From NCBI GenBank assembly GCA_013112585.1, contig JABFGH010000038.1, positions 1 through 37,535 on the forward strand: a DNA stretch of 37,535 nt, given 5' to 3'. Both the position numbers and the translations under genes were made by a program. The notes under the pieces were generated by a model. It did no database searches. It was not told the DNA's origin and worked only from the letters and a program-made list of their open reading frames with translations. The DNA is from Ignavibacteriota bacterium (GTDB lineage: Bacteria > Bacteroidota > Ignavibacteria > Ignavibacteriales > Melioribacteraceae). This document shows positions 7,237 to 16,549 of the stretch, in pieces. Each line of letters opens with the position of its first letter. Position 1 is the stretch's first letter.

Positions 7237-8141
7237 TCGATCATTCTAAATCTTACAGAAAATATTTAGACCCTGCCACAGTTTCAAAATTAGACTCGCT
7301 TGAACTTAAAGCCCGTATGGTGGTGGAAGGATTCAAAGTGGGTCTGCACAAAAGTCCGTATCACGGTTTTAGTGTTGAGTTCAGTGAACACAGGTCATAT
7401 ATGCAGGGCGACCCGATCAGGAATATTGACTGGAAAGTTTATGCAAAAAGTGAAAAATATTTTATCAAGCAGTTTGAAGAAGAAACAAATTTAATTAGTC
7501 ATGTTATAGTTGATGTAAGCAAATCGATGGACTACAAACATGACGCTGAAATTACTAAACTTGAATATGCGCATATTCTTGCTTCGAGCTTAATTTACTT
7601 AATGATGCAGCAGCAAGACTCCGTCGGACTTGCATTATACTCTGATAAAATTGAGCAGTATCTAAAACCAAAATCCGCAAAAATTTATTTACCGGAATTA
7701 TTAAAAGCAATAAATAATACTACACCTTCAAATAGAACACTGACCGCAAATTGCTTAAACGAAATTGCCGATAAAATTAAAAGGAGGGGACTAGTAATTA
7801 TTATTTCTGATTTTTTTGATGATCCGGATTTAATTTTATCAGCACTCAAACGTTTCCATTACAAAAAAAATGAAGTGATAGTTTTTCAATTGCTTGACCC
7901 AATAGAGAAAAGTTTTGCATTCGGCAGAGATGCAATTTTTGTTGATAAAGAAACTGATGAAGAAATGTCAACACAGCCTTACCAAATTCAAAAGGCATAT
8001 CAGAAAACAATGAAGGATTACCTTGCCAAGATTAAGAAGGAATGTTTGAGTTTTGGTATTGAATATAATTTAATAGATACAACCACACCATTCGATAAAG
8101 CACTGTTTTCATATTTTAAGAAACGCTCGCATCTTAATTAA
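7233..8141 (+). CDS. DUF58 / vWA-like domain protein
   Basis: The 302-residue protein has no signal peptide or membrane segment. It shows the DUF58 signature GDPIRNIDWKVYAK (residues 59-72) and then a von Willebrand A-type fold with the metal-site motif DVSKS (94-98) and a later LVIIISDFFDD strand. DUF58 proteins usually sit beside a MoxR-type AAA+ ATPase and membrane vWA proteins (BatA/BatB-type aerotolerance operons) and are thought to take part in cofactor or complex assembly. Here the partner is instead a TPR lipoprotein, and no MoxR gene is in the window. Start and coupling are fixed by the ATGA overlap. The composite repeat begins 13 bases after the stop. Confidence 0.93.
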   Translation: MIDHSKSYRKYLDPATVSKLDSLELKARMVVEGFKVGLHKSPYHGFSVEFSEHRSYMQGDPIRNIDWKVYAKSEKYFIKQFEEETNLISHVIVDVSKSMDYKHDAEITKLEYAHILASSLIYLMMQQQDSVGLALYSDKIEQYLKPKSAKIYLPELLKAINNTTPSNRTLTANCLNEIADKIKRRGLVIIISDFFDDPDLILSALKRFHYKKNEVIVFQLLDPIEKSFAFGRDAIFVDKETDEEMSTQPYQIQKAYQKTMKDYLAKIKKECLSFGIEYNLIDTTTPFDKALFSYFKKRSHLN

Positions 8142-8154
8142 GGGTAGCAAAAAT

Positions 8155-8449
8155 AAGAATTCAGAATCCAGAATTCAGAAGCAAGACCATTGGGAGGAGT
8201 CTGTCGGGTGACGGATGACGCGGCAATCTTAAAACAGCGTTTGGAATTCGGTTGTAATTCATTTGTAATTCGGTTGTAATTTATTGTGTGAATCTCGAAA
8301 TAAATTTCGAGTTACAATTCATTGTAATATAAAAAGTAGAGCTATTCAGCCTAACCCTCGCCTGGCAATCTTTTAATCTTTTAAACTTTCAAACCTGCAA
8401 CCTGCAACCTGCCAACCTGCAACCTGCCAACCTGCAACTTGCAACCAGT
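8155..8449. repeat. Composite repeat, right arm of inverted pair
   Basis: Read on the minus strand this repeats the module order of 5923-6263: TTGCAGGT tandem units (about 8392-8449 here), AAAAGATT units, GGCGAGGGTTAG, the CGAAATTTATTTCGAG word (8294-8311), AATTACAACCGAATT, AATTCCAAACGC, GACAGACTCCTCCCAATGGT and GAATTCTGGATTCTGAATTC. The TTGCAGGT end runs up to within 16 bases of the stop of the minus-strand GlmM gene. No terminator of the classical stem-plus-T form is visible between the convergent genes, so the repeat itself may serve that role (inference). Confidence 0.8.
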
Positions 8450-8465
8450 ATTTCAGCCATGCTTC

Positions 8466-9815
8466 TCACACTAATTCCTTCACAATTGCAAAGTACTTAT
8501 CGATATACTTTTGTGTTTCGTTTAGATTTTTTCCTTCAACGATACATCTAATAATCGGCTCTGTGTTGGACTTACGCAAATGAACCCAATGATCATCAAA
8601 GTCAATTCTCAAGCCGTCATCAGTATTTGGATTTTGTTCAGTAAACTTTTCTTTTAACTTTTCAATTATTGCATCCGGGTCTTTACCGGAGACATTAATT
8701 TTATCCTTTAATATAAAATATTGGGGCAGTGCATCTTTTAACTCGCTCATAGTTCCGCCGAACTCAAGTAAATGCTGAAGCATAATAACAATTCCTGTTA
8801 ATGCATCTCTGCCGAAAACCACCGCGGGATAAATTACACCGCCGCTTCCTTCGCCGCCGATAACTGCATTAACCTCTTTCATTTTTTCAACAACATTAGC
8901 TTCACCCACAGGCGACCGAAAAACCTTGCTTCCCGTTTCGGCTGCTGCATCATCTACTCCGCGTGTTGTTGATAAATTTATTACTACATTTCCTTTTTCT
9001 TTTGAAAGTATAAATTTAACCGCCTGTGTAATGGTATTTTCTTCACCAAATGGTTCACCTTTTTCAGTGAGTAAAACTAACCTGTCAACATCAGGGTCAA
9101 CAACAATTCCAATATCAACATTATTGTTTTTAATTGCTTCCATAGTTTCCGTTAAGTTTTCAGGAATCGGTTCCGGTAGCCGGGGAAATACGCCTGTTTT
9201 TTCGCAATTGATTTTAATAACATCGCATCCCAGTTCTTTTAAAAATTGAGGAACTGAATAACTGCCGGCTCCATTTACACAATCGAGCAGAACTTTAAAT
9301 TTTCGATTTTTAATTGCTTCAAGATCAATGTATTTCATCTTAAGCACATCAGAAATATGATTCTTTAAACCATCTTCATAAAACTCAACGCTTCCTAAAT
9401 TATCCCAAGATTCAAATTTTTGAGGCTCATCTAAAAATTTCAGCATCTCTTTATTCTGAGCTGCGGTCATAAATTCGCCATCATTATTTAATAATTTTAA
9501 TGCGTTCCATTCATTAGGGTTATGACTTGCAGAAATTTGAATTCCACCGACTGCATTTAATTTTTTTACATTGTATAAAACAGTGGGTGTGGGACAAACA
9601 CCTATATCAACAACATCATTGCCCTTTGCCGTTAGCGCACTTATTACAGCATGCTTAACCATTCCGCCGGAAATTCTTCCATCGCTGCCGATTACAATTT
9701 TACCTTTACCGCAAAACGCTGCATAAGCTGAGGCATATTTTATTATTGTATTAGGGTCTAAGCCGTCACCTATTACTCCCCTAATACCTGAAACGCTAAC
9801 CATTAAAGTGGGCAT
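8466..9815 (-). CDS. glmM: Phosphohexomutase, probably phosphoglucosamine mutase (GlmM)
   Basis: The 449-residue protein is full length for the alpha-D-phosphohexomutase superfamily. The four signature loops are all present: catalytic serine loop ISASHNP with Ser97, metal loop DPDVDR (240-245), sugar-specificity loop GGEGSGG (320-326), and phosphate-binding loop RKSNTEPIIR (414-423). GlmM converts glucosamine-6-phosphate to glucosamine-1-phosphate for peptidoglycan and LPS; the ASHNPNEWNALKLLNNDGEF stretch is like the Bacteroidota GlmM type. A phosphomannomutase or phosphoglucomutase role cannot be excluded by sequence alone. The start is supported by CGGAG eight bases before the ATG on the minus strand. 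It is a single gene, divergent from the TonB receptor (286 bp between starts) and convergent with the DUF58 gene. Confidence 0.93.
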   Translation of the reverse strand: MPTLMVSVSGIRGVIGDGLDPNTIIKYASAYAAFCGKGKIVIGSDGRISGGMVKHAVISALTAKGNDVVDIGVCPTPTVLYNVKKLNAVGGIQISASHNPNEWNALKLLNNDGEFMTAAQNKEMLKFLDEPQKFESWDNLGSVEFYEDGLKNHISDVLKMKYIDLEAIKNRKFKVLLDCVNGAGSYSVPQFLKELGCDVIKINCEKTGVFPRLPEPIPENLTETMEAIKNNNVDIGIVVDPDVDRLVLLTEKGEPFGEENTITQAVKFILSKEKGNVVINLSTTRGVDDAAAETGSKVFRSPVGEANVVEKMKEVNAVIGGEGSGGVIYPAVVFGRDALTGIVIMLQHLLEFGGTMSELKDALPQYFILKDKINVSGKDPDAIIEKLKEKFTEQNPNTDDGLRIDFDDHWVHLRKSNTEPIIRCIVEGKNLNETQKYIDKYFAIVKELV

Positions 9816-10101
9816 ATAAATCTCCGTAAATATTTGTCATACAATTTTTATTTCATTGTCAATTTAACAGTCAAAAATCATATTACCAATTGTCTTATTT
9901 AATTTTTTCAAACTTTCAATAACTGTATTTTTTTTATAACAGGAAATGTTTACTTAAATAGCTATAAATAAGCTTTTTTGAATAGGCAAGTTTGCATAAT
10001 AACTTTCACTGTATTATTTTAGCACGAATTGTTCTAGAGATAAAACAATCTATGAATATGAAAATAACTAATTTACAAATCTCAAATTTGAGGTATAAAA
10101 T
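9816..10101. promoter_or_regulatory. Divergent intergenic region between glmM and the TonB receptor gene
   Basis: This AT-rich gap must carry promoters for both outward-facing genes. The ribosome sites at both ends are visible (CGGAG for glmM, GAGGT 8 bases before the receptor start). I could not fix either promoter by eye. Confidence 0.5.
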
Positions 10102-12963
10102 ATGAGATTTTATCGACTACTATTTTTTACCCTTTTCTTCATTTCTGCAATCTCAGTATTTGCCAGTTCCGGTAAAATTGCCGGTACGGTAATCGATGAG
10201 GAAACCGGGGAAGGTCTCCCATTTGCAAACGTTTTTATCAATGGAACCACAATGGGTTCTGCTGCTGACTTGGAAGGTAATTTTACCATCTTAAACGTTC
10301 AGCCGGGAGTTTACACAGTTACTGCATCAATCGTTGGTTATCAGAAGCAATCTATAACCGATGTGCGGGTAAGAACTGATTTTACAACACGGTTGGAATT
10401 TGAACTCTCTTCAGGATCGATTGAAATGGAAGCAGTTATCGTTCAAGGTGAAAGAAATCCTCTTATCACTTCCGATAAAACAAACCCCACTGTTTCAATT
10501 AATGCCGAAACTATTGATGAACTTCCGGTAACCGAAATATCTCAGTTAATCCGTTTACAAGCCGGTGTAGTTCAAGGGAACGACGGTAAACTCCACTTCC
10601 GCGGCGGTTATTCAAATGAGGTTGCATATACTCTTAACGGTGTATCGCTAAATGATCCTTACGGTAACTCATCATCGATTGGACTCGCAACTAACGCAGT
10701 TCAGGAAGTGTCGGTTTCAGTTGGTACTTTTAGTGCCGAGTACGGAAACGCACTTAGCGGTATAGTCAATTATGTTACTCGGGAAGGCGGAAGTGATTAT
10801 ACTTTCAGTTTGAGAGGTTACGGCGGAGATTATATCACCCCGAGAGATGAATTATTTTTTAACATTGATGATATCAATCCCTTAAATAGAAAACGCATGG
10901 AAGCAACTTTCGGAGGTCCTATTCCCGGATTGAAAGATGTAAGCATTTTTGTTTCCGGTGTTTATGAAGATTTCGGCGGGAGCCTTTATGGTGAACGGCT
11001 CTATAATATGACAGACTCTTACCTGGAACTTGGAAGTTTTCCGCAGGAAGACCCAAGGTTCGGTTCGTCGAGCGGCCCATATTACTTCAATCCTTATAAC
11101 TCGGATACTACTGTGGCTGTTGGAGAACCTACAGGTGATGGAGAGATTGTTGCCCTGAATCAGCGTGAAGATATAAATATTCAAGGTAATATCAGCTATA
11201 GAATTACTCCTACATTAAAAGTTAAATATGAAGTAGTTTATGAAGAAGCCGAGTCTCAAGGCGGCGGATCATACAGTACTTTCCAAACTAGATTTTTACC
11301 TGATGCACGCGGTACAACTTACTCTGATGCAATGTATCATGCATTAGATTTTACACATACCGTAGGACAAAATTTATTCTATACTATTAAAGGTTCATTC
11401 TCAAACAACAAAGGTAAATTTTATCAATTTGAAAATCCTCTTGATAAAAGATATTTACCATCGAACATTTATTCACGCACAATTGGCAACACTGCTTTCT
11501 TAACCGGCGGTACCGATAATTTAAGATTTAACCGGGAAACAAAAGCCTACGGCGTTAAAGGTGATTTAACAGCTCAATTATTTAAAACTCACGAGATAAA
11601 GCTCGGTTTTGAAGGAAGAATATTTGAACTTGATGTTGAATCGTATAATGTTCAAGTAGGTAAAGTTGATCCTACTGCTGATGACGGTTATGCAGCTCTT
11701 ACAACTGCTGATTTATTTAATCCTAATACTCAGTACTTTAGAAGAGTGCCTGTTGATACATCACTTTATACAAATTATACACGTAAACCAAAAAGCTTTT
11801 CAGCTTATTTCAGAGATAAAATCGAATTAGCAAAATCACTTATCCTTAATGCAGGTTTACGTTATGAATACTTTGATCCTAATGCATCTTACAATCCGAA
11901 TATTTCAGGTGAATTTAAAAAAGATTTGCAAGGTACACTTACAAAAGGTTTAGAAGAAGCAGAGGTTAGACATCTGTTTTCACCTCGTATAAGTGTTGCT
12001 TATCCAATTACCGATCAAGGTATTATTAGATTTTCATACGGTCACTTTTATCAAAATGGTTCCCTTTCATCGCTATACAGAAATCCGCATTTCTTTGCTC
12101 GCTTAGGGAGCAGACCAACATTCGGCAACCCAAATGTTAAACCGCAAAAGTCAGTTCAGTACGAGCTTGGATTGCAGCAAGGGTTAACTGAAGATTTAAG
12201 ACTTGAGATTTCGGGTTATTATAAAGATGTAACTAACTACATTCAAAATCAGACAGTGTTTACTACTAATGGTAAAGAGTTTAGAATACTCACAAATCTT
12301 GCTTATTCAAATGTAAAAGGTGTTACTATTTCACTTTTTAAAAGACGTTCTCAAAATTCACTTTTCCAAAGTAGTTTAGATTATACTTTCCAGATTGCCG
12401 AGGGAAATAGAACCGAACCAGAAGCTGAAATATTTTTTAGTGAATCTACCGGAAAACTTACCGAAACATTTTTAGTGCCGCTGGATTTTGATAGACAGCA
12501 TATTATTAATGCAACAATCAACTTAATTGAACCTAATGATTGGACACTTGGACTTACAGGGTATTTCCAAACCGGAACTCCATACACACCTTCAGTTTCA
12601 TTTGAAAATAGAGCAGTAACGTTTGAACAAAATTCTGCAACACGTCCAACAAACTGGAATATCAACTTGAAGTTCGAAAAATTCTTCCAACTTGGTTCAT
12701 TTGATTATTCTGTGTTTTTACAAATCAACAACTTGTTTGATACTGAAAATGAAATATATATTTATTCCAGCAGCGGTAGAGCATTATCTGCTGTTGAAGA
12801 AACAACATTAGCATCTCAGTTCAATAATATTCGTAATAGAATTGAACAACGAGAGGAAGCCGGCTTGTTTAGTGAAAGTGTTATAGATAATTATTATGCA
12901 AGACCGCAGAATGTTAGCAGTCCTAGGGAAGTACGTTTAGGATTCTCGATTATTTTTGATTAA
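10102..12963 (+). CDS. TonB-dependent receptor with CarboxypepD_reg-like N-terminal domain
   Basis: The 953-residue outer-membrane protein starts with a signal peptide (about 1-22), then a carboxypeptidase-regulatory-like beta-sandwich at 24-110 (GKIAGTVIDEETGEGLPFAN, GSAADLEGNFTILNVQPG), then a plug at about 115-230 (QLIRLQAGVVQ, LHFRGGYSNEVAYTLNGV, FSAEYGNALSGIVNYVT) and a beta-barrel to the end, with YELGLQQGLTEDLRLEISGY and NNLFDTEN strands typical of the family. Such receptors import large substrates using TonB energy; in the FCB group the N-terminal domain is often found in SusC-like proteins. There is no SusD partner here. It is followed after 19 bases by the large secreted protein and then by the PorV-like gene, which suggests a three-gene operon. 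The substrate is unknown. Confidence 0.95.
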   Translation: MRFYRLLFFTLFFISAISVFASSGKIAGTVIDEETGEGLPFANVFINGTTMGSAADLEGNFTILNVQPGVYTVTASIVGYQKQSITDVRVRTDFTTRLEFELSSGSIEMEAVIVQGERNPLITSDKTNPTVSINAETIDELPVTEISQLIRLQAGVVQGNDGKLHFRGGYSNEVAYTLNGVSLNDPYGNSSSIGLATNAVQEVSVSVGTFSAEYGNALSGIVNYVTREGGSDYTFSLRGYGGDYITPRDELFFNIDDINPLNRKRMEATFGGPIPGLKDVSIFVSGVYEDFGGSLYGERLYNMTDSYLELGSFPQEDPRFGSSSGPYYFNPYNSDTTVAVGEPTGDGEIVALNQREDINIQGNISYRITPTLKVKYEVVYEEAESQGGGSYSTFQTRFLPDARGTTYSDAMYHALDFTHTVGQNLFYTIKGSFSNNKGKFYQFENPLDKRYLPSNIYSRTIGNTAFLTGGTDNLRFNRETKAYGVKGDLTAQLFKTHEIKLGFEGRIFELDVESYNVQVGKVDPTADDGYAALTTADLFNPNTQYFRRVPVDTSLYTNYTRKPKSFSAYFRDKIELAKSLILNAGLRYEYFDPNASYNPNISGEFKKDLQGTLTKGLEEAEVRHLFSPRISVAYPITDQGIIRFSYGHFYQNGSLSSLYRNPHFFARLGSRPTFGNPNVKPQKSVQYELGLQQGLTEDLRLEISGYYKDVTNYIQNQTVFTTNGKEFRILTNLAYSNVKGVTISLFKRRSQNSLFQSSLDYTFQIAEGNRTEPEAEIFFSESTGKLTETFLVPLDFDRQHIINATINLIEPNDWTLGLTGYFQTGTPYTPSVSFENRAVTFEQNSATRPTNWNINLKFEKFFQLGSFDYSVFLQINNLFDTENEIYIYSSSGRALSAVEETTLASQFNNIRNRIEQREEAGLFSESVIDNYYARPQNVSSPREVRLGFSIIFD

Positions 12964-12982
12964 ACGAAACAAGGAATTAATT

Positions 12983-15900
12983 ATGAAAATTAAATTATTC
13001 ATATTACTGGCTGTCAGTCTTATTATTGCCGGAAGTACCTATGCCCAGGTTGCTAAAGATAAAGATGGTAATATTGATCTTAAACGATTATCCGAGGCTG
13101 ACGCTGAAAGATTATTTAGGAATCCCAGTAGTGATTTGATGCCGGAATTTTTGAAGATAGCCGGTAATCAGAGCATTATTAAGGAATCAATAATTAACGG
13201 TAATAAAATTACAACAATAGTTTTTAATTACGCTTCAATATGTGAACCAAATAGATTAGGAAATGTTGCCGACCTTGTTTGGCAGGGACTTGGGTACGGT
13301 TTTGAATTCGGTCCTTTGGCAGCAGCAGAGGTTCGAAGTGATTCCGGAACAATATTAAATATTGTATCCGACTCATTTATTAGAACCGGTCAGGGAGATT
13401 TTTCGCCTGATGGTACCGAAAAATGGGGATGGCTTCCTAAAGATGGTTATGTAGATGTAACTCAAGATGAAATTGCACGCTTGAATTCACCCGATACCGA
13501 TGGTGACGGTAAACCCGATAGCTGGCCCCCGGAGTTTTATGATGAGGATATAGGCAGGTATGTATGGCCCGCATTTTTAGGAGACCAGGCAACCGCACCC
13601 GATGAAGAAGTATTTTTTGTTGTTGATGATTTTACTAACAGAGAATTTGATTACTTCCCATTTGCCGATTCAAGTAAACGAGGAATTGGACTTGATATGG
13701 CGGTGAGAATTATTCAGTTTAACAATCCACTTGCAGAGGATATAATGTTTCTGGTTTACCAGGTAACTAATGCAAGTGAAAAAGTTCTTCCGCTTAACTA
13801 CTTTGGTATGCATGGTGATCCGCACGTTGGCGGTCCTTCTGATTATGCCGATGACTTTTCAGGTTTTGTTGATCCCTTTGGCAACAGTGAACAGAATGTT
13901 GAATTTCCGCAGAGATCGAGAAGCATGGTTTACTCATGGGATGATCCTCCGGTGGGTATGTTCGGAAGACCAACCGGTTACTTTGGTTGGAAGTTCCTAG
14001 AATCACCATCAATTTCAGATGACGGAATAGATAACGATGATGATGGAATAATTGATGAAACTCCGGATAACTCAGCCGGAACATTTATTGACGAAGAAAA
14101 CAGGTTTACAGGAATAGCCGATATTGCAAAATACACCGCTGTTTACGGTGAGCCTAAAGCACGCTTTGCAGGTGATGAAGACGGCGACTGGAACCCCCTA
14201 AAAGATGATGTGGGAATTGACGGTATTGGTCCTGATTCCCCGAATTATCCAGGTCCCGATTACGGTGAAGGCGATGGCTTACCATCCCAAGGCTGGTTTT
14301 TGGATATTGACGGAGATGGGAGATATGACCCAAGCGAACCTATTTCAGATGAAAGAATTGCCGGTTACAAATGGGCTGGTTCAGAATTAAACTTTGGTTT
14401 AAGAGATATCTCAGAATCTGATCAAATTGGTCTGACTAGTTTTCATGCTGCGATTTATACTAATGGACTTCCAAACGTTCCTTTAAATGATCCCCTTATG
14501 TGGGAATGGTTGTCAAGTGATACGCTTGTAGTAGAATTTGAACAGCCGGGAGATAACGTATTTAACTTTGGTACAGGTCCTCTCAGTTTAGAGCAGGGAG
14601 AAACGCAAAGATTTTCAATGGCTATACTTTTTAGTAATGATTTACAGGAACTTATTCTAAATGCAGAAACTTCTACTAGAATATTGGAAGCAGATTATAG
14701 ATTTGCCCAGCCTCCTGCAAAACCCCTTGTTACCGCAGTTCCCGGAGATGGAAGAGTAACACTTTACTGGGATAATAGATCTGAAAGTTCAGTTGACCCG
14801 CTCTCCGGTGAAATGGATTTTCAAGGATATAAAATTTACAGAAGCCGCGATTACACATTTGCCGATGTATTTACTATAACAGATGCTGCTGGTAATCCTT
14901 TCCTTGGTAAAGGCATTGCCCAATTTGATGTTGTTGATTCACTTTCAGGATTGCATCCCGTTGAATACCTCGGAAGAGGAATTAAATATGATGTAGGAAC
15001 TAACAGCGGGCTTGTCCACGAGTATGTTGATTCAACTGTTACAAACGGTATAAAATATTTTTATGCAGTTGTTGCTTACGATGGCGGTATTATTCGTCCG
15101 GGACAGGAACTGCCTCCAACTGAAAATCAAGCTGTTATTTCGCGAGACCCGATTACCGGTGAATTAACATTTGCAGAAAATACAGTGCAGGTTATTCCAG
15201 GTCCTGCAGGCAAAGGCTTGGTAAGTGCACAAGCCGGTACATTAGGTAAACCTAATCAAGTTGTTGGTAATTCAACCGGCGATGTTTTATTAAAAATATT
15301 AAATGATGCCGCAGTTGTTGATGATAAAATATATTCAATTGACTTTGCCAGCCCTACAGTTTATAGCATAAAAGATTCAACCGGTTTTATGGATAGGTTT
15401 ATATCAAACGATACAGTATTCGTTACTCTTAAGCAGTCAAATCTTATTGCCGAAAGTGCAGTTGTTACCGACCTTAACGGAAGTGTTATTCCTGCCGATA
15501 GATATGTAATAGAACCTATTGACGGAAAAATAAAAGGAGCATCAATCGGCTCCCTAGTAAAGGGTGAAGAATATCTTGTAACTTATCAATATTTCCCTGT
15601 TTTCAATAGTGAAAGAATAGATAACGAAGATTCAAATCCGGTTTTTGACGGAATAAAAGTTTTCGTTCAAAACGAACCGCTTGAATTAAATGTTGAAGAT
15701 TCAGAATTTAATAATTCAGATATCAATATAAATGCTTTAGTACGTGAGGCAACACTAGGTGCACAGAACGATATCAGAGGTGAGTGGGAAATTAGATTCC
15801 TTGACCTCGATACACTTGCAGACGGTACATGGCAAAATATTGGTGATACAACAATTAACCAGCAGCTTGGTGAAGTTGTTTGTCCATTCAATATTAAATA

Positions 15901-16504
15901 TGTTCTTGATACTGAAGAGAAAGGTAACTTCCTTATAAATGAAGGAATTAATACTCTTAATGGATCGTGGGACTGGAAGGAGCCTATAATTCTTCAGCCT
16001 CCGGGTGATGATCCGCAATTCAATACGACTTATGAAATTGTGTTCAGCATTCCTGATTCTGTTGATGGCGAATTAGTATTGCCAAAAGCCGGAGATGTAT
16101 TTTTTGTTAAAACAAATAGACCATTCGAGTCAGGAGATAAATACACATTCCAAACCAAAGGAGTTGAATATAAGCCTGAGGTTGCAAGTGCTAATTTGAA
16201 TGAAATTTATGTTGTACCAAATCCTTATGTAGCTTTTAGTCTTTCCGAAGACCCCGGATTATTACCGGGTACAAGAGGGGCAAGAGATATTCAATTTAGA
16301 AATTTACCGCCTGAATGTACAATTAAGATTTTTACAATTACAGGCGAGTTGGTTCAAACAATTGAAAAAAACGATAACTCGAGTCTGGCAAGATGGGACT
16401 TACTTTCATTTGAAGGACAGAGAGTTGCTTATGGTGTCTATGTTTTCCACGTTGATATACCGAACGTAGGCGAAAAAATTGGAAGATTTGCAGTGATAAA
16501 ATAA
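12983..16504 (+). CDS. Very large secreted protein with variant T9SS sorting domain
   Basis: The start is set at ATG 12983 (AAGGA ribosome site and a clean signal peptide, MKIKLFILLAVSLIIAGSTY then AQ); an upstream TTG in frame overlaps the receptor gene and lacks these. The 1173-residue product has several acidic, calcium-site-like stretches: DTDGDGKPD at about 171, DDGIDNDDDGIIDET at about 345, DIDGDGRYDPSE at about 445. A fibronectin-III-like domain follows at about 575-700 (PAKPLVTAVPGDGRVTLYWD, GYKIYRS). The C-terminal 100 residues are a sorting-domain variant: VVPNPYVAF, IQFRNLPPECTIKIFTITGE, AYGVYVFHVDI, ending FAVIK rather than KKMxxxK. It probably crosses the outer membrane through T9SS and acts at the surface with the receptor and the PorV-like barrel encoded beside it. 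The function is unknown. Confidence 0.9.
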   Translation: MKIKLFILLAVSLIIAGSTYAQVAKDKDGNIDLKRLSEADAERLFRNPSSDLMPEFLKIAGNQSIIKESIINGNKITTIVFNYASICEPNRLGNVADLVWQGLGYGFEFGPLAAAEVRSDSGTILNIVSDSFIRTGQGDFSPDGTEKWGWLPKDGYVDVTQDEIARLNSPDTDGDGKPDSWPPEFYDEDIGRYVWPAFLGDQATAPDEEVFFVVDDFTNREFDYFPFADSSKRGIGLDMAVRIIQFNNPLAEDIMFLVYQVTNASEKVLPLNYFGMHGDPHVGGPSDYADDFSGFVDPFGNSEQNVEFPQRSRSMVYSWDDPPVGMFGRPTGYFGWKFLESPSISDDGIDNDDDGIIDETPDNSAGTFIDEENRFTGIADIAKYTAVYGEPKARFAGDEDGDWNPLKDDVGIDGIGPDSPNYPGPDYGEGDGLPSQGWFLDIDGDGRYDPSEPISDERIAGYKWAGSELNFGLRDISESDQIGLTSFHAAIYTNGLPNVPLNDPLMWEWLSSDTLVVEFEQPGDNVFNFGTGPLSLEQGETQRFSMAILFSNDLQELILNAETSTRILEADYRFAQPPAKPLVTAVPGDGRVTLYWDNRSESSVDPLSGEMDFQGYKIYRSRDYTFADVFTITDAAGNPFLGKGIAQFDVVDSLSGLHPVEYLGRGIKYDVGTNSGLVHEYVDSTVTNGIKYFYAVVAYDGGIIRPGQELPPTENQAVISRDPITGELTFAENTVQVIPGPAGKGLVSAQAGTLGKPNQVVGNSTGDVLLKILNDAAVVDDKIYSIDFASPTVYSIKDSTGFMDRFISNDTVFVTLKQSNLIAESAVVTDLNGSVIPADRYVIEPIDGKIKGASIGSLVKGEEYLVTYQYFPVFNSERIDNEDSNPVFDGIKVFVQNEPLELNVEDSEFNNSDININALVREATLGAQNDIRGEWEIRFLDLDTLADGTWQNIGDTTINQQLGEVVCPFNIKYVLDTEEKGNFLINEGINTLNGSWDWKEPIILQPPGDDPQFNTTYEIVFSIPDSVDGELVLPKAGDVFFVKTNRPFESGDKYTFQTKGVEYKPEVASANLNEIYVVPNPYVAFSLSEDPGLLPGTRGARDIQFRNLPPECTIKIFTITGELVQTIEKNDNSSLARWDLLSFEGQRVAYGVYVFHVDIPNVGEKIGRFAVIK

Positions 16505-16549
16505 TAGATGTCCGATAATGGATATCAAAATTTTACGGAGAAAAGTTTT

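Noticed and set aside
8926-9249. 107-residue plus-strand frame inside glmM
   Set aside because: It is antisense to conserved GlmM catalytic motifs; composition is typical of a shadow frame.
12956-12982. Upstream TTG start for the giant secreted protein, overlapping the receptor stop
   Set aside because: It would put nine charged residues before the signal peptide; the ATG at 12983 has a ribosome site and a proper signal peptide.
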